A stretch of 64,000 bases of DNA from Populus alba. Lineage: Eukaryota; Streptophyta; Magnoliopsida; Malpighiales; Salicaceae. The stretch spans positions 15,382,169 through 15,446,168 of the forward strand of contig NC_133288.1 in assembly GCF_005239225.2 (NCBI RefSeq). Reading direction: 5' to 3'. This document shows, in pieces, positions 48,701 to 60,200 of the stretch; the first letter of the stretch is position 1; each line of letters starts with the position of its first letter. The position numbers and the translations under genes were made by a program. The notes beneath the pieces were generated by a model. That model saw only the letters and a list, made by a program, of their open reading frames with translations. It was not told the origin of the DNA and did no database searches.

Positions 48701-49679
48701 TGAAGTGAAATAATTTCAATTGACGACAATAATAACAGATCTTCATAAAAATGATTATTTGCATTAGGTTTGTTTTCATTATGTATCGTGAACAGACCTC
48801 TTAATTCGTAAGAGATATCTTATTTTTTGTTTTCTTTTCATGATTCTACATTTGAGATGAGTGTCGCACCTTATTATTTGCATTGCTACCTGCTTCTTTA
48901 ACAAGTGTGCTTTACATGATTCCACTTTTGCTTAAGTTTACCAGCTTATGATCTCCATGATGTGGTAGCTATTCTTTTGCAGGTAGCTGAAGTAAGTCGA
49001 GTTTTGAGGCCTGGAGGAGTGTTCGTTGCCACCACCTGCATACTTGATGGGCATTTCAGTCTCATCCCATTTTTGAAGCCTACAAGCCAGGTACGTGGTT
49101 CAGTTTGAACTTGAACTGCTATACGTAATGACTTTAGACAACATGCTCTTTTGGACACATAGGATGGAAAAACAAGTAGAGCTTTGGTTAGCGGAATCAA
49201 TAGAAATCAATTTGTCACAGTGGTGTTTATTCATCCTTTTTTCTTCCATGCATCGTATTGCACTGTCTTTGTAAAATAAAGTGCAAAACATCAGTGAAGC
49301 AAGGAAAATAAAAATTAACCACTAGGAACTTGAATGGCAATGCTCAAGGACTTTGGCTCAACATGCTCAATTTGTTCATTGACATTTTCTATATCCTCAC
49401 ATGGGAATAATCTCACAACCAAGGCCGAAATAGCTTATCCAACACGCTTTGCTAGAAAGACGCTATTTCAAGCATCATATTTTTGTCTTCTTTAAGCAAT
49501 ATATGGTCGATGGATAATTTATTTGTCTCCCATTATAGAGATTCACACAAGTATCAGGGAGCAGCATCTTCCTATCTGAACGTGAACTAGAAGACGTCTG
49601 TAGAGCCTGTGGGCTACTTGATTTTACATGCACAAGAAATGGGCGGTTTGTGATGTTTTCAGCAACAAAACCCAGCTAA
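45706..49679 (+). pseudogene. Chloroplast-type SAM methyltransferase gene, multiply disabled
   Basis: Eight exons are traceable: 45706-45842, 46119-46222, 46312-46452, 47156-47245, 47354-47547, 47821-47932, 48983-49090 and 49539-49679. Homology is to the plant 'uncharacterized methyltransferase, chloroplastic' family (At2g41040-like). The order is a plastid-type leader, a zinc-ribbon start (ILACPVCYEPVTLIG), SAM motif I (ILDASCGSGLF), ALDYSENML, ILVRADIARIPF, EVSRVLRPGGVFVATT and the C-terminus RFVMFSATKPS. Defects are a frameshift in exon 1, TGA at 46340-46342 and 46349-46351, a frameshift and TAG (47216-47218) in exon 4, and TGA at 47432-47434. Splice sites are intact, including a GC-AG intron 2. 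Introns show that it is not a processed copy. An annotation pipeline may still call it a gene. Confidence 0.85.
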
Positions 49680-50319
49680 GCTTCCCATGCTGCTATAGTG
49701 CTCTCATCCTTGCAAATTATGTTGTTCACAGAACCCCGCGCTTTACTTTATACCCGTTTGATTAGTTTGTATCTCCTATATACCTAGGTCATAGAATGCT
49801 ATTAATAGAAGAGACAGAGAGAGAGATAAATAAAGGGTTATAAAGCATGTATTTGAAAAGATCTTTCCCATTTCTACATGCTCTAGGTGGCAAGTTCCGA
49901 TGACGGCATTAAATATATAGAGATAAGGGTCGTCCTAGCCATCATTATTGCGTAGATGGTCGAAACTTTGACGCCTTTTCGAAAGGAAGCAACGAGCCCC
50001 AATCACGCTGTACTCGACAAAGGTAAAATGTCAAAATGCATGCGTAAGACCAGCCAATTCTTTTTGGTTTAATACTTTGGCCTCGAATGATTCATGTTTC
50101 TGAAAGCCAAATGAACAATCCAATCCCCTGGGAAATGGTGAAATGGTGCAAGCGCTCTTTAAATTTTAACGTCTACATATCACCTACCAAAAACATAACA
50201 AAGATCTTCAACAAATGGAACTTCAATTATAATGGTGCAAGTGCTCATCCAACGGAACATTAACTGGTTTCCCCGTCTTCGTCGGTTGTCACCATTATCA
50301 GGGGGAGCAAATGATGATA

Positions 50320-51504
50320 GCACTTTCATCAAGATCAAGACTATCCTCTCCTTCATAATCCATTTCAATAACACTTCTGTCCATAACAGATGGTTCTTCT
50401 GCATGCTTCTTCAAAGAAATGAACTTGAGAATAATCTCCAACAATGGTTAAAATTATTATCAGACATCAATTGCCGCATCTCAGACTCTATCAGCGCTTC
50501 CATCTGAGCCCGCTCTCTGTCTCTTGGGTAGGAGGTACCATAGAGGAATGAGTAGATGAGACAACACAGAGCCATTGGAAGTCCTATTGAAGTGTACAAA
50601 GCTCTGGCCAAAGATGCAGCATTCCCTCTATCTGTAGCAATCTCTTCAGATTCAGTGGATACAGAAGTGGTTTATAGCCATAAACATGCTGAGCAAGTAT
50701 TCCAGCAACAGGGGGAGCAAATGATGACAGCAGAGACTCAAAAGATCGATCCAACGCATAGACGCCGGGATTTATTGGGTACTATTTCAGCAAAAATCGG
50801 ACTGCATGGGCATATATATAACAACCATCAAGAATTTGCAATGCTAATAAACATGCGCAGTAATATAGTCTATGCATGTAAGAATCTAGTGATTTGACAG
50901 TCTTGCAAAGAATCTAGAAATTTTCAATGTTATTTGGTGTTGATCCCATTTTATATCGATGAACTTGCTCGTTCAAATTCTTTGGCTACTCTGTCTTATG
51001 GCTTTATTTGATTAACTGTACATTAATATTTTGAATATTTATTGCAGAGGATGCAAATAAGTAAAAGGGAGGAAAAAATGAGAAAAAAAAAGAGTTCGAG
51101 AGAGTTCACTTGTTTGTAGCTGGAGCATTCCAAGACATGCATAATCCCATTATGACCAATACAATTCCATGCATGATTGCTGTTGATGGAGCATCAGATA
51201 AAACCAGAAGAAGCAATGCTGCCAGAGGGATGGCTGATGCAGAGCTTATATGTGCTAGAACTGTCCTCCCAAAATTTGGGTGACGAGCAGTAACGAAGCC
51301 CCCCATTTTGCCACCAAACAATCCCCCAAAGGAACTAGCAATGCCAAACAAGGCAATGAGGACTGCAGTTTTCTCACGAGAGAGACCAACAGGCTCTAAC
51401 CACATGGGTGCCAATGCCAAGGCAGACCAAGGGACTGAACCGGTGACTCCCCGAGCCACAACAATCTGGAAAGATGGAATCATGAAACAGTTCCTTCACC
51501 TCTG
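50320..51504 (-). pseudogene. MFS transporter, 5'-truncated and frameshifted
   Basis: Exon A (about 51110-51504) reads IPSFQIVVARGVTGSVPWSA, then GGLFGGKMGGF, then a hydrophobic segment ending GLCMSWNAPATN. It joins by GT-AG to exon B (50801 to about 50320): PIFAEIVPNKS, then VYALDRSFESLLSSFAPPVA, GILAQHVYGYKP, ALYTSIGLPMALCCLIYSFL, YPRDRERAQMEALIESEM and a short acidic tail. This is the C-terminal half of a plant major-facilitator protein of the spinster-like group. One-base shifts occur after PNKS and after GYKP. The N-terminal membrane segments are absent upstream of 51504, so it cannot make a transporter. Confidence 0.8.
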
Positions 51505-52419
51505 AGCATGCATTATGACGCCTAATTGTTTAATTCCTGGATAACAATGTTTTCCCACCAAATCACATTCTTAAGACTTCAGTCAAGCAAATTCAGAGTT
51601 AAATGGTATTTTTGAAATATTAATTCCATGAGAAATTACCGTAGCATTCTTAAGAAATTGTTTAACTTGAAAAGCTCAAAAGAAAGGCACCGAGAGCTAT
51701 AACATGGGCACGGTCATGCCTGACAGCTAAATAATATTATAAATATTGTTCAAATAGTCCAATAAGGAGGCTGGGGGAGAGATTGTTTGAATGTAATAAT
51801 GATGGTTTTTAAAAATTATTTTTTATATTAATGATATGAAAATATAAAAAGAAATTTAAATGAATAAAAAAATATATTTTTTAAAATAAAAAACAAACAT
51901 CCCCCGAAAAAGCAGGGTTTGAAAACCGGGTGGCGTTCATGGGCACGTGTTAGATGGACGGAAAATGGCGGGCTTGACTGGTTGATAGTAGTTTGGCGGT
52001 GTATTTTAATTAATTCTTCAAGTACTTGCACGCTCCTTTTCTCTACCAAGGAGCGACACTTGGATTTATTGGGCCCAAGGCAATTCAATAGAGAGTTTTA
52101 AGGGCAGACCAGGCTTTTTCAGAAGAGTGTTGAATTCAGAGAGGCTAGCTACTGCTCCTACATAAACGACAGCGTCTTTATGGGCCTGCCTGTCCCGGAT
52201 GCTTTCTCAATTCCCCCCCTGACAGTGACAAGAAAAAGGTTTAAAAGAATGCCCCAAACCAAGGGGTCCACGTCCAAATAATGCCGTGAAGTTATTTTTT
52301 ATTTAAAATTTTTATTTTTTAAAATTTATTTTAATATCATTACATCAAAACAATATAAAACAACACAAGAAAAAAATAATTAAAAAAAACATTTTAATTT
52401 TTTTTTAAAACGTTTTTAA

Positions 52420-52469
<50 letters not shown>

Positions 52470-53086
52470 GCTCACTCATAAAGGCACGAGCTAGCCGAGG
52501 AAAGATGAGCCACTCGCCCATGGCTGCAGCCCAAGGTCTTGACACAGGCCGGGGAAAGACTCGATGACAGCGCCAGGCTGCTAGCCAAAACTGTGGGGTT
52601 GATAGATGTCGCAATCAAAGTAATATGGGTTCTAGAAATGTAAAAGGAGGTTATCATCTTGCTTTCGTACAATTCATACGCAAACCAGAGTCACCACTTT
52701 ACCCAGGGGCGCCCATCATCACAGCGAACAGCTTGTCATCGAATGGCCCACGTGGAACATCAATCAACCCTACACGTGCATCGTCCTCCTTGATATTCGC
52801 CTTGGCGGTCTCGGGAGCCCCTGTGACGTGTGTCTCTCGGGTACTTTGCTGGCCTGAACTTGCACTGACGTCGTCTTTTGCGTCACTTGACTGTCAGGAA
52901 GCGTCCTGTCACCTTATCCTTCAATAATCTAGATTCCTAATTTATTAATAAACTCTTTTCTTTTTCAAGATTTAAATATTATAGAACGATACAACTACAT
53001 TTTACTATTTTTCATTATTATTTGGATTCTTTTTTAAAAAAAAAAAGATGTACGGGCCCTCTGTCTTCTAAAGTAGAAGAAGCCCG

Positions 53087-53133
<47 letters not shown>

Positions 53134-54526
53134 GTAAAAAGCTCTAGGACATGCCATTGCTTAAACAGTTGACTACATGCACAATTATAAATTTAAATGT
53201 TAGGAGTTGTCATGAAATAATTTTCTATTGCATAACTACATATTTATTATTACTTTTCATTAAAATCTTAATTCAATTAGCAAAAACGTAATGAAACCAT
53301 TGGATTAATTAAATCATTAATGATAGACACTGCTTTAATGAACCATATGAAACTTTCAAGAGATAAAATTAATTTTTTTTTAAATTATTTTCGAACCTTG
53401 TTCTTTTAATTTTTTAAAAAGTAATCTAAAATTTACCTTTAATCTAGCATTGAATATTTCATGTCACATCAGATAATCAAGAGCATACAAATGAAAATGA
53501 TTCTTAAAACATAAAAATCATGCTAGTATAATTTGCAATGATGAAATTAAAGAGGAATTGAGTTTAATAATCAAAATGTAAAAACAATAAAAACTTCAAA
53601 GACCTAGAAAGGTAAAAAATCGGATATAAACATACGCGAATAGTGAAATATGAAAGGACATATAAAGATGAACAGTGTATAAAATCAAAATCTTTTAACT
53701 TCTTTAATAATATAATTATAATTATATCATATAAAATAATCATTAACAGATACAAATCACATGAATTACATAAAAGACCACTTTCAAACACTAATATTGA
53801 ATTATTACAAAAACGAAAAGGTGTAAGAATAATATTGACATGATCTAAGCTTTGGTGAAATAATTTGTAGAGCATCCACTTTCATAAATATTCTAAATCT
53901 TGTATTGATGAACAGGAAGCTAGATAGAATAAATTCAAGCTGTCCATTCCAAATCATTAACATGTATTTCATGCGAAACTTGTCGAGCTTGAAGTTTAAT
54001 ATTTGTAATACGTACAATACAAACATGACAGAAAATGCGATTTTGCAATGGATTTGATTCTATTCTTGTCGTAGAACCTTTATTTTGAGGAGAAGATGAC
54101 CTGAAAAATGAATAAAAAAATAATAAAAAAGGGGGCCTCACAGACCACAGCTAGCCAGCATTCATTGTATAGCTACGTATAGATTCTTCTATGATTTCTA
54201 CAGTAAATATTCCTGTGTCATGCATGTGCATCGGTCTTGTTCTCCCTACCGCTCTACGTATAATAGATGGCTACACTTAATTCTTGTAGCTCTTTGATAA
54301 AGAAGCATCATTGCATCATCACGATATTATAAATGCCTGGCTACTTGCGCATCTATTTTCTAATTCTCGCATATTTAACCAAAGAGGGGGGAAAAAAACA
54401 GAGACAATTTATAAGTGGGGAACATGTGGGGTTCATGAAAATCACATAAGACCTGCTGAGGCAGACACTGTAATGTCTTCATGTCTGTAAGAACCCCATT
54501 AGTTTATGTGAAATCTTAAGCATCCA
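51505..54526. other. Intergenic with two AT microsatellites and an unidentified GC-richer block
   Basis: (AT)n runs lie at about 52424-52463 and 53089-53129. A miniature repeat copy lies at about 52290-52420. Between 52480 and 52930 the sequence is clearly GC-richer; its minus strand reads DDARVGLIDVPRGPFDDKLF and AVMMGAPG before a stop, plus another open stretch. I do not recognise it. The 53140-54350 stretch is AT-rich with no gene. Confidence 0.4.
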
Positions 54527-54881
54527 TGACAGTGTTTGTAAAGAAGTGAAGAGAATGTATACGAGAAGAAATAAGATAGAATAAGGAAGATGAGAAAGAA
54601 CAGAATAATAAACTGATATTTATTTGAATAGAATCAATAATTCTTATTAATTTTATCCATGCAATCGTTACACATTTATACTAAAATAAACATAACAGAA
54701 TTCCAATCTTATAGCATGAAATCATGCTATGTTCTGTTAACTTAATAACAGACTAACTAATACCTAGAGACTAGGACAAAAGCTTATTATTAGTATGATA
54801 AATAGAATTAACAGAAATAACAGAAATAACAGACTTCACGACAGCTCCTTCTTTGACAGCTTCAGCAAGCAAACTTCAACA
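54527..54881 (-). repeat. copia 3' LTR
   Basis: On the minus strand it begins TGTTGAAGTTTGC and ends CACTGTCA. It is preceded by the purine-rich tract AAGCAAGAAGGAG (plus-strand 54882-54894), which primes second-strand synthesis. It is near-identical to the other LTR. Confidence 0.95.
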
Positions 54882-57800
54882 CTCCTTCTTGCTTGAGGAG
54901 CTGCAAACTCCAATCCTTTGTCTTAAAAACTCAAACCTGTTTGCTGGAAGTGGTTTAGTAAACAGATCAGCCAATTGATTTTCAGACTTGCAATAAATCA
55001 ACTTAACTTCACCATGTTTCTGCACCTCACGCAAGAAATACAGTTTGATATTAAAATGTTTAGTTTTTCCATGAAAAACTGGATTATGAGATATTGCAAT
55101 AGCTGCTTGATTGTCAACTGAGATTTCAGTTGCTTCTTCTTCTTCTTCCATGTGTACATCACGTAGCAATTTCTGAAGTCAAAGAGCTTGGTTTACAGCT
55201 GCTGTGGCAGCAATGAACTCTGCCTCTGCTGTAGATTGAGCCACCGTGTCTTGCTTCTTGGATGACCATGAAAATATAGCTGACCCTAGGTTGAAACAAA
55301 AACCAGAGGTGCTCTTCATGTCATCAATGGATCCTCCCCAATCACTGTCAGAAAATCCATGTAGTTTTAATTCCTGACACTTCTGAAATTTAACTCCATA
55401 GCTGCAGGTCCCTTTGATGTATCTTAGGATTCTTTTAGCAGCTCTCATATGAATTTCACTCGGACAATGCATAAACCGAGATAGTAAACTTGTTGATGGT
55501 GCTGTCAGCATTCAGTTTAGTCCTGAATATCCACTTCACGCCAATGATGTTTTTTCCAGGTGGTCTGTCAACAAGTTCCCATGTGCAATTCTTCTCAATC
55601 ATTGATATCTCCTCCTGCATTGCTTTCTGCCATTCTGGGCTTTGTTTAGCTTCTTCATAGTTTTCTGGTTCACAGAGGGCTACATTACTTCTTTGATAAA
55701 CATCCTCAAGTGATCGGATGCCTCTTGTTGGTGGATCATCAAATGTTTCATCTAGCAATGGATCTGCAGGCTGCTGATTTCTTTGTGAGTGTCCCCAGTT
55801 CCATTTTTCTTCTTCATGAGGCTGATTATTCATTTGTAATTGTCCCCAGTCCCACTGATCTTCTTCTTGAAAGTGGACATCCCTGGTAACAACCATTTTT
55901 TGTGTTTGAGGATGGTATACTGTAAGCTTTAGATGTACCACTATAGCCAACAAATATTCCTGGTGCAGCCTTCTTATCCAGCTTATCCCTTTTGATCTGT
56001 GGAATGTGAACAAAACACAGACTGCCAAAGACTTTAAGAAATCTTAATGAAGGTTTGTAATTATACCAAGCTTCAAAAGGTGTCTTCTCGTCAAGCAATT
56101 TTGTGGGCAATCTGTTTTGAAGAAACACTGCAGTGCTGGCTGCTTCTGCCCAAAAATCCTTTGGTAAGTTCTTGTCATGCAACATGTATCTCACCATCTC
56201 CATGATGTATCGATTCTTTCTTTCACTAACACCGTTCTGCTCTGGTGTGTAAGGGGCAGCGAGTTGATGATCAATACCAGCTTCCTCACAATAGAGATTG
56301 AACTCTGATGAGGTATACTCTTTGCCATTATCAGACCTAATGGCCTGAATTCTGTAATTGCTTATGTTTTCCACATTCTTCTTGAATTTGAAAAAAATCC
56401 CAGCAACTTCTGATTTGTATTTCATGAAGAAAATCCAGCACATCCTAGAAAAATCATCAATAAAAAGAATATAGTATCGACTACCTTTGATTGAAGGTGT
56501 GCTGAGTGGACCAGCAACATCAGTGTGAATCAATTGGAGTTTCTGTGTAGATCTCCAAGTTGATTTCGGGAATGGCTTCCTGCTTTGTTTACCAAATTGA
56601 CATGCACTGCAATTTGATGGAAAATCAGTGAATTGAGGCACTCCTCTTACAGAATCATGTTTCTTCATGCTTATCATCCTCTGTTGATGGCAGTGGCCTA
56701 GTCTTTTATGCCACACTTCCATATCAGTCAGCTTTGTATGAAAAGCTGAATACTCCTCCTCAAATGGTAGGAATGAAAAACTCTTTCCTTTCATCTTAGC
56801 TTGTAAAATTAGTTGTCCAGCAGCATCAAAGACATAGCAAAAATAATTTTCAAAGACAACCTTCATCCCTTTCTCAATCAATTGCCCCACACTTAATAGA
56901 TTTTGATCTATTTCAGGTACATATAAAACTTCAGAAATGGTTTTTGTACCTGACTTTGTGGTGATGGCAATTGTCCCCTTTCCTTTTGCAGCTATGCAAG
57001 CACCATTCCCAATTCTGACCTTTGCAACTTCAGTAGATTGCAAGGTTCGAAAGAGGCTTCTATCAGGGGTCATGTGATTCGTACACCCACTGTCTATCAG
57101 CCAGTGATCTGAGGTGGTTTGGACTGAAAAACATGAAGCTACGAACATTTGATCTTCATCATCTTGACTAGCAACTTGTGCATCAACATCTTGTCTCTGA
57201 GTTGTTGTCCTGCAGATGATTGCCTCATGTCCCATTTGATTGCATTTGCTGCATTTTGCATCAGGCCTTTTCCAGCACTTGAAAGGTGCATGTCCTGTCT
57301 TGTTGCAGTGTTGACAGGGTGGAAAAGTTCTTTTGAGAAATTTTCCTTTATTCTGGAATTTGCGAGCAGTATTGTTACTACTACTTGAAGCCTGATTTTT
57401 CCTGAAATGACTTTTAGAATCAGTATACTTTGCTTGTAATGCTCCTTCTGTAACATGATCCAGCCTCATCAGTCTCCTTTGTTCTTGAGCCTGCAAAGCA
57501 TTTATCAATTCTGCCAAATTGATCTTGGACAGGTCCTTGGTGTTTTCCAAGGTAGTTATAGATGCCTCATATCTTTCAGGCACCGTAACCAGGATTTTCT
57601 CTACAATTCTGCAGTCATTAAATTCTGTGCCCAGTAATCTCACCTTGTTGACAATTCCAAGCAATTTTTCTGAGTACTCTTTGATGGTCTCAGACTCCTT
57701 CATCCTCTGCAGCTCAAACTCTCTTATGAGGTTGAGGCTTTGCATTCCACGTATCCTTTCATCTCCAGCGTACTCCTCCTTCAGATAATCCCATATATCT

Positions 57801-58084
57801 TTGGCAGATTTTAGGGACATAATCCTTGTGAAAACTGTTGTTGAGACAGTAGCAAATAGACATGCCTTTGCTTTGGATTTTTTGGTTTTTCTCTCCTTGT
57901 GACTCTTAATCTGAGTCAATGTAGGATTTGTTGGTAGTGGTGGAACTTCATAATCCTCTTCTATAGCCTCCCAAAGATCAAGTGCTTCCAAGTAGGTTTC
58001 CATCCTTACTGCCCAAAGTTGATAATTTTCTCTATTGAAGATTGGAGAAGAAATGTGAGAAAAACTTGCTTCATTATCCATCAC
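54876..58084 (-). pseudogene. copia gag-pol polyprotein, RT core deleted and frameshifted
   Basis: The frame starts at 58084 (MMDNEASFSHISSPIFNREN). Gag (about 1-230) is followed by two zinc knuckles (CQHCNKTGHAPFKC, CSKCNQMGHEAIIC). Protease comes next (WLIDSGCTNHM), then GAG-pre-integrase (WHKRLGHC) and integrase (HTDVAGPLSTPS, FIDDFSR, RSDNGKEY, PYTPEQNGVSERKN). A short deletion near 55920 shifts frame into 56028-55456, where RT begins (KNCTWELVDRPPG, IGVKWIFRTKLNAD). Near 55500 the sequence jumps to SLLSRFMHCPSE, so the RT palm with its YVDD box is gone. RNase H follows (FSDSDWGGSIDDMKSTSGFC, STAEAEFIA, then DNQAAI and HIDIK-like KHFNIKLYFLRE). A TGA sits at 55179-55181, where Trp is expected. 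Confidence 0.92.
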
Positions 58085-58102
58085 AGGTCCTTTAAGAAAT
58101 CA

Positions 58103-58114
58103 GCTCTGATACCA
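58103..58114 (-). other. copia primer-binding site (tRNA-iMet)
   Basis: TGGTATCAGAGC on the minus strand lies two bases inside the 5' LTR. This is the classic copia primer-binding site complementary to the 3' end of initiator tRNA-Met. Confidence 0.9.
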
Positions 58115-58116
58115 AT

Positions 58117-58471
58117 TGACAGTGTTTGTAAAGAAGTGAAGAGAATGTATACGAGAAGAAATAAGATAGAATAAGGAAGATGAGAAAGAGCAGAATAATA
58201 AACTGATATTTATTTGAATAGAATCAATAATTCTTATTAATTTTATCCATGCAATCGTTACACATTTATACTAAAATAAACATAACAGAATTCCAATCTT
58301 ATAGCATGAAATCATGCTATGTTCTGTTAACTTAATAACAGACTAACTAATACCTAGAGACTAGGACAAAAGCTTATTATTAGCATGATAAATAGAACTA
58401 ACAGAAATAACAGAAATAACAGACTTCACGACAGCTCCTTCTTTGACAGCTTCAGCAAGCAAACTTCAACA
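58117..58471 (-). repeat. copia 5' LTR
   Basis: This LTR has the same ends and length as the 3' LTR. Differences I see are one A/G near 58190 and two T/C near 58384 and 58398. It is adjacent to the primer-binding site at 58103-58114 and would carry the promoter. Confidence 0.95.
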
Positions 58472-58476
58472 ATCCA

Positions 58477-58531
58477 TGTGTGTTTGTGTCTCTGTGTGTG
58501 TGTGTGTGTTTGTTGTTGTGTGTGTTGTGTG

Positions 58532-58562
<31 letters not shown>

Positions 58563-58565
58563 CAA
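58477..58565. repeat. (TG)n and (GA)n microsatellites
   Basis: A compound simple repeat: 'tgtgtgtttgtgtctctgtg' and related, then 'gagagagagatagagagaga'. It lies immediately beyond the copia element. Open frames here are meaningless. Confidence 0.85.
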
Positions 58566-58899
58566 AATGATATAGTGCCGTGTAAAAATTAGGAAGAGAT
58601 GCACTCCTACCGGAATCTCCATGACATAATGGAAAGAGAGAAAAATCCCTTCACAAAAATTGGTACTGTAATAACAGTTGAGGATTAGTGGCATATCTGA
58701 GTCCGAGAGATTTTTTTTGGTTGTTGAGTAGCTCCACAATGGCTTTGCCCTTCAAGAAAATTAACAAATATAAATAGAAATATTGATATAATATTTTTAT
58801 TAATAAATTACAACGAATTTTATCAATAGGATATTTTCTTATTATATCTATCAATAAACATCAACATAAATATTTTTTTAGTATAAATCAAGAAAATTA

Positions 58900-60200
58900 C
58901 AATGGAAAAAGAAAGAATTAAAACAAAGTCTAAAAGTACGATGACATTTATTTATACCGAAAAAATTATTGATGATATTAATACCGTCGATAAAATCTAT
59001 TCGTAAATTCATTGGTAAACTGTTCACTTCTTCCTGACATTATTCATTATATCAATTACAAAGGATATCATCAATGAATTAATTATGTCGGTGTTTTTCA
59101 GAGAGTTCTAAAACTATTCACTTTTCAATTGCACTATTAATTACTGTTCTTTACAGACAAAATTACTGACGGATTGAAAAGTCGTTAGTGACGTGTGAAG
59201 GGTTTCTGAAATTTTTTGATTAAATTAAAAATTTAAATTAAATATTACAGATGGAATCACCTTTATCTTCCTCCTCCTCTTCTTCTCTCTTCCCCTTACG
59301 TAAAAAACACCAACATCCCTTTCTTTCGTTCTCTTCTCTCCTCAACTCTTTCCCCCTTCTTCTCTTTTCATCCACGAGTAAGTATGTCTTCTTCTTCTCT
59401 CTTCTCAGTTTTTTTTTTATTAACATACTTTATGAATTTGTTTTTTCTTTTCTCTTCTAAGCTTCACTCGCAATTACATTAATGTAAGATTTTCTTTTCT
59501 TTTCTTTTATATTTTTTTTCATTATATTTTTTATTTTATTTTATTTTTTATTTTTTCTATTTTTAATAAATATATGAATGTTATTGTAGGATTTTTTCTC
59601 AAATGAGATCAATTTGTTGGATTTTAGTTGGATTTGTTTTTTCAACTTTGTTGTTCAATTTCAATTAAATTATTTTATTTGTTGCTAGATTATGGGTTTT
59701 TAAATAGGTTTTCTAGGTTATGTGGAAATTGTTTTTTGTTGACTTATTTATTTGTTGTTGTTGTTGTTTATTTATTTGTGTTATTTATTTGTTGCCAATT
59801 TGTTTGAGTTGATTTTATCTCTCTTTTTTTTTTTTTTTCCAAGCAACTCAATTCTTGAGTATTATAGAGTGTTGATTTATATTAATTTAATTATTTTCTA
59901 CTTCTGTTAAATTGATTTTTTTGAAATATTTTTAAATAATTACCAATGGTATTATCAATGAATTAAGTTCGGCATCGGTATATTTCAGAGAGTTGAAATT
60001 TTTTTTATTGCAAATGCCATTATGCCTTTGTTTTATCACCGATAGGATTGTATATCCTATTAACAATTATATAGCAACATTTCCAAGGGAAATACTGACA
60101 GAATAAAGCGGATTTTTTTTTTTTGCATGTTTTTCCCGTTAGTAAATCCATCAATAATTTTATTGCTGATGGATAAGAATTCTGGTAGAGTTTCTTGTTC
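58900..60200. mobile_element. Possible very degenerate CACTA remnant
   Basis: The words 'taccgaaaaaatt', 'accgtcgataaaat', 'ttactgacggattg', 'tcggtgtttttcagagag' and 'ccgttagtaaatccatcaa' look like worn ACCGACGG repeats at both sides of a pyrimidine-rich tract (59250-59380). That tract resembles the leaders in the CACTA element at 19077-28307. No transposase and no clear CACTA termini were found. Confidence 0.35.

Larger units (their letters stand above)
54527..58471 (-). mobile_element. Ty1/copia LTR retrotransposon with RT deletion
   Basis: Two 355-bp LTRs (54527-54881 and 58117-58471) flank a minus-strand gag-pol. A 5-bp target duplication ATCCA lies at 54522-54526 and 58472-58476. The primer-binding site TGGTATCAGAGC (initiator tRNA-Met) and a purine tract are present. 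Comparing the LTRs by eye I find three substitutions and no indels, which points to a recent insertion. Pol order (protease, integrase, RT, RNase H) is copia. At 3.9 kb it is about 1 kb short because most of RT is missing. Confidence 0.95.

Noticed and set aside
50556..50897. 113-codon plus-strand frame
   Set aside because: It is the antisense of the conserved MFS transporter exon.
58385..58739. Open frames across the TG/GA microsatellite
   Set aside because: Simple-sequence repeats give artificial cysteine/valine and serine/leucine runs.
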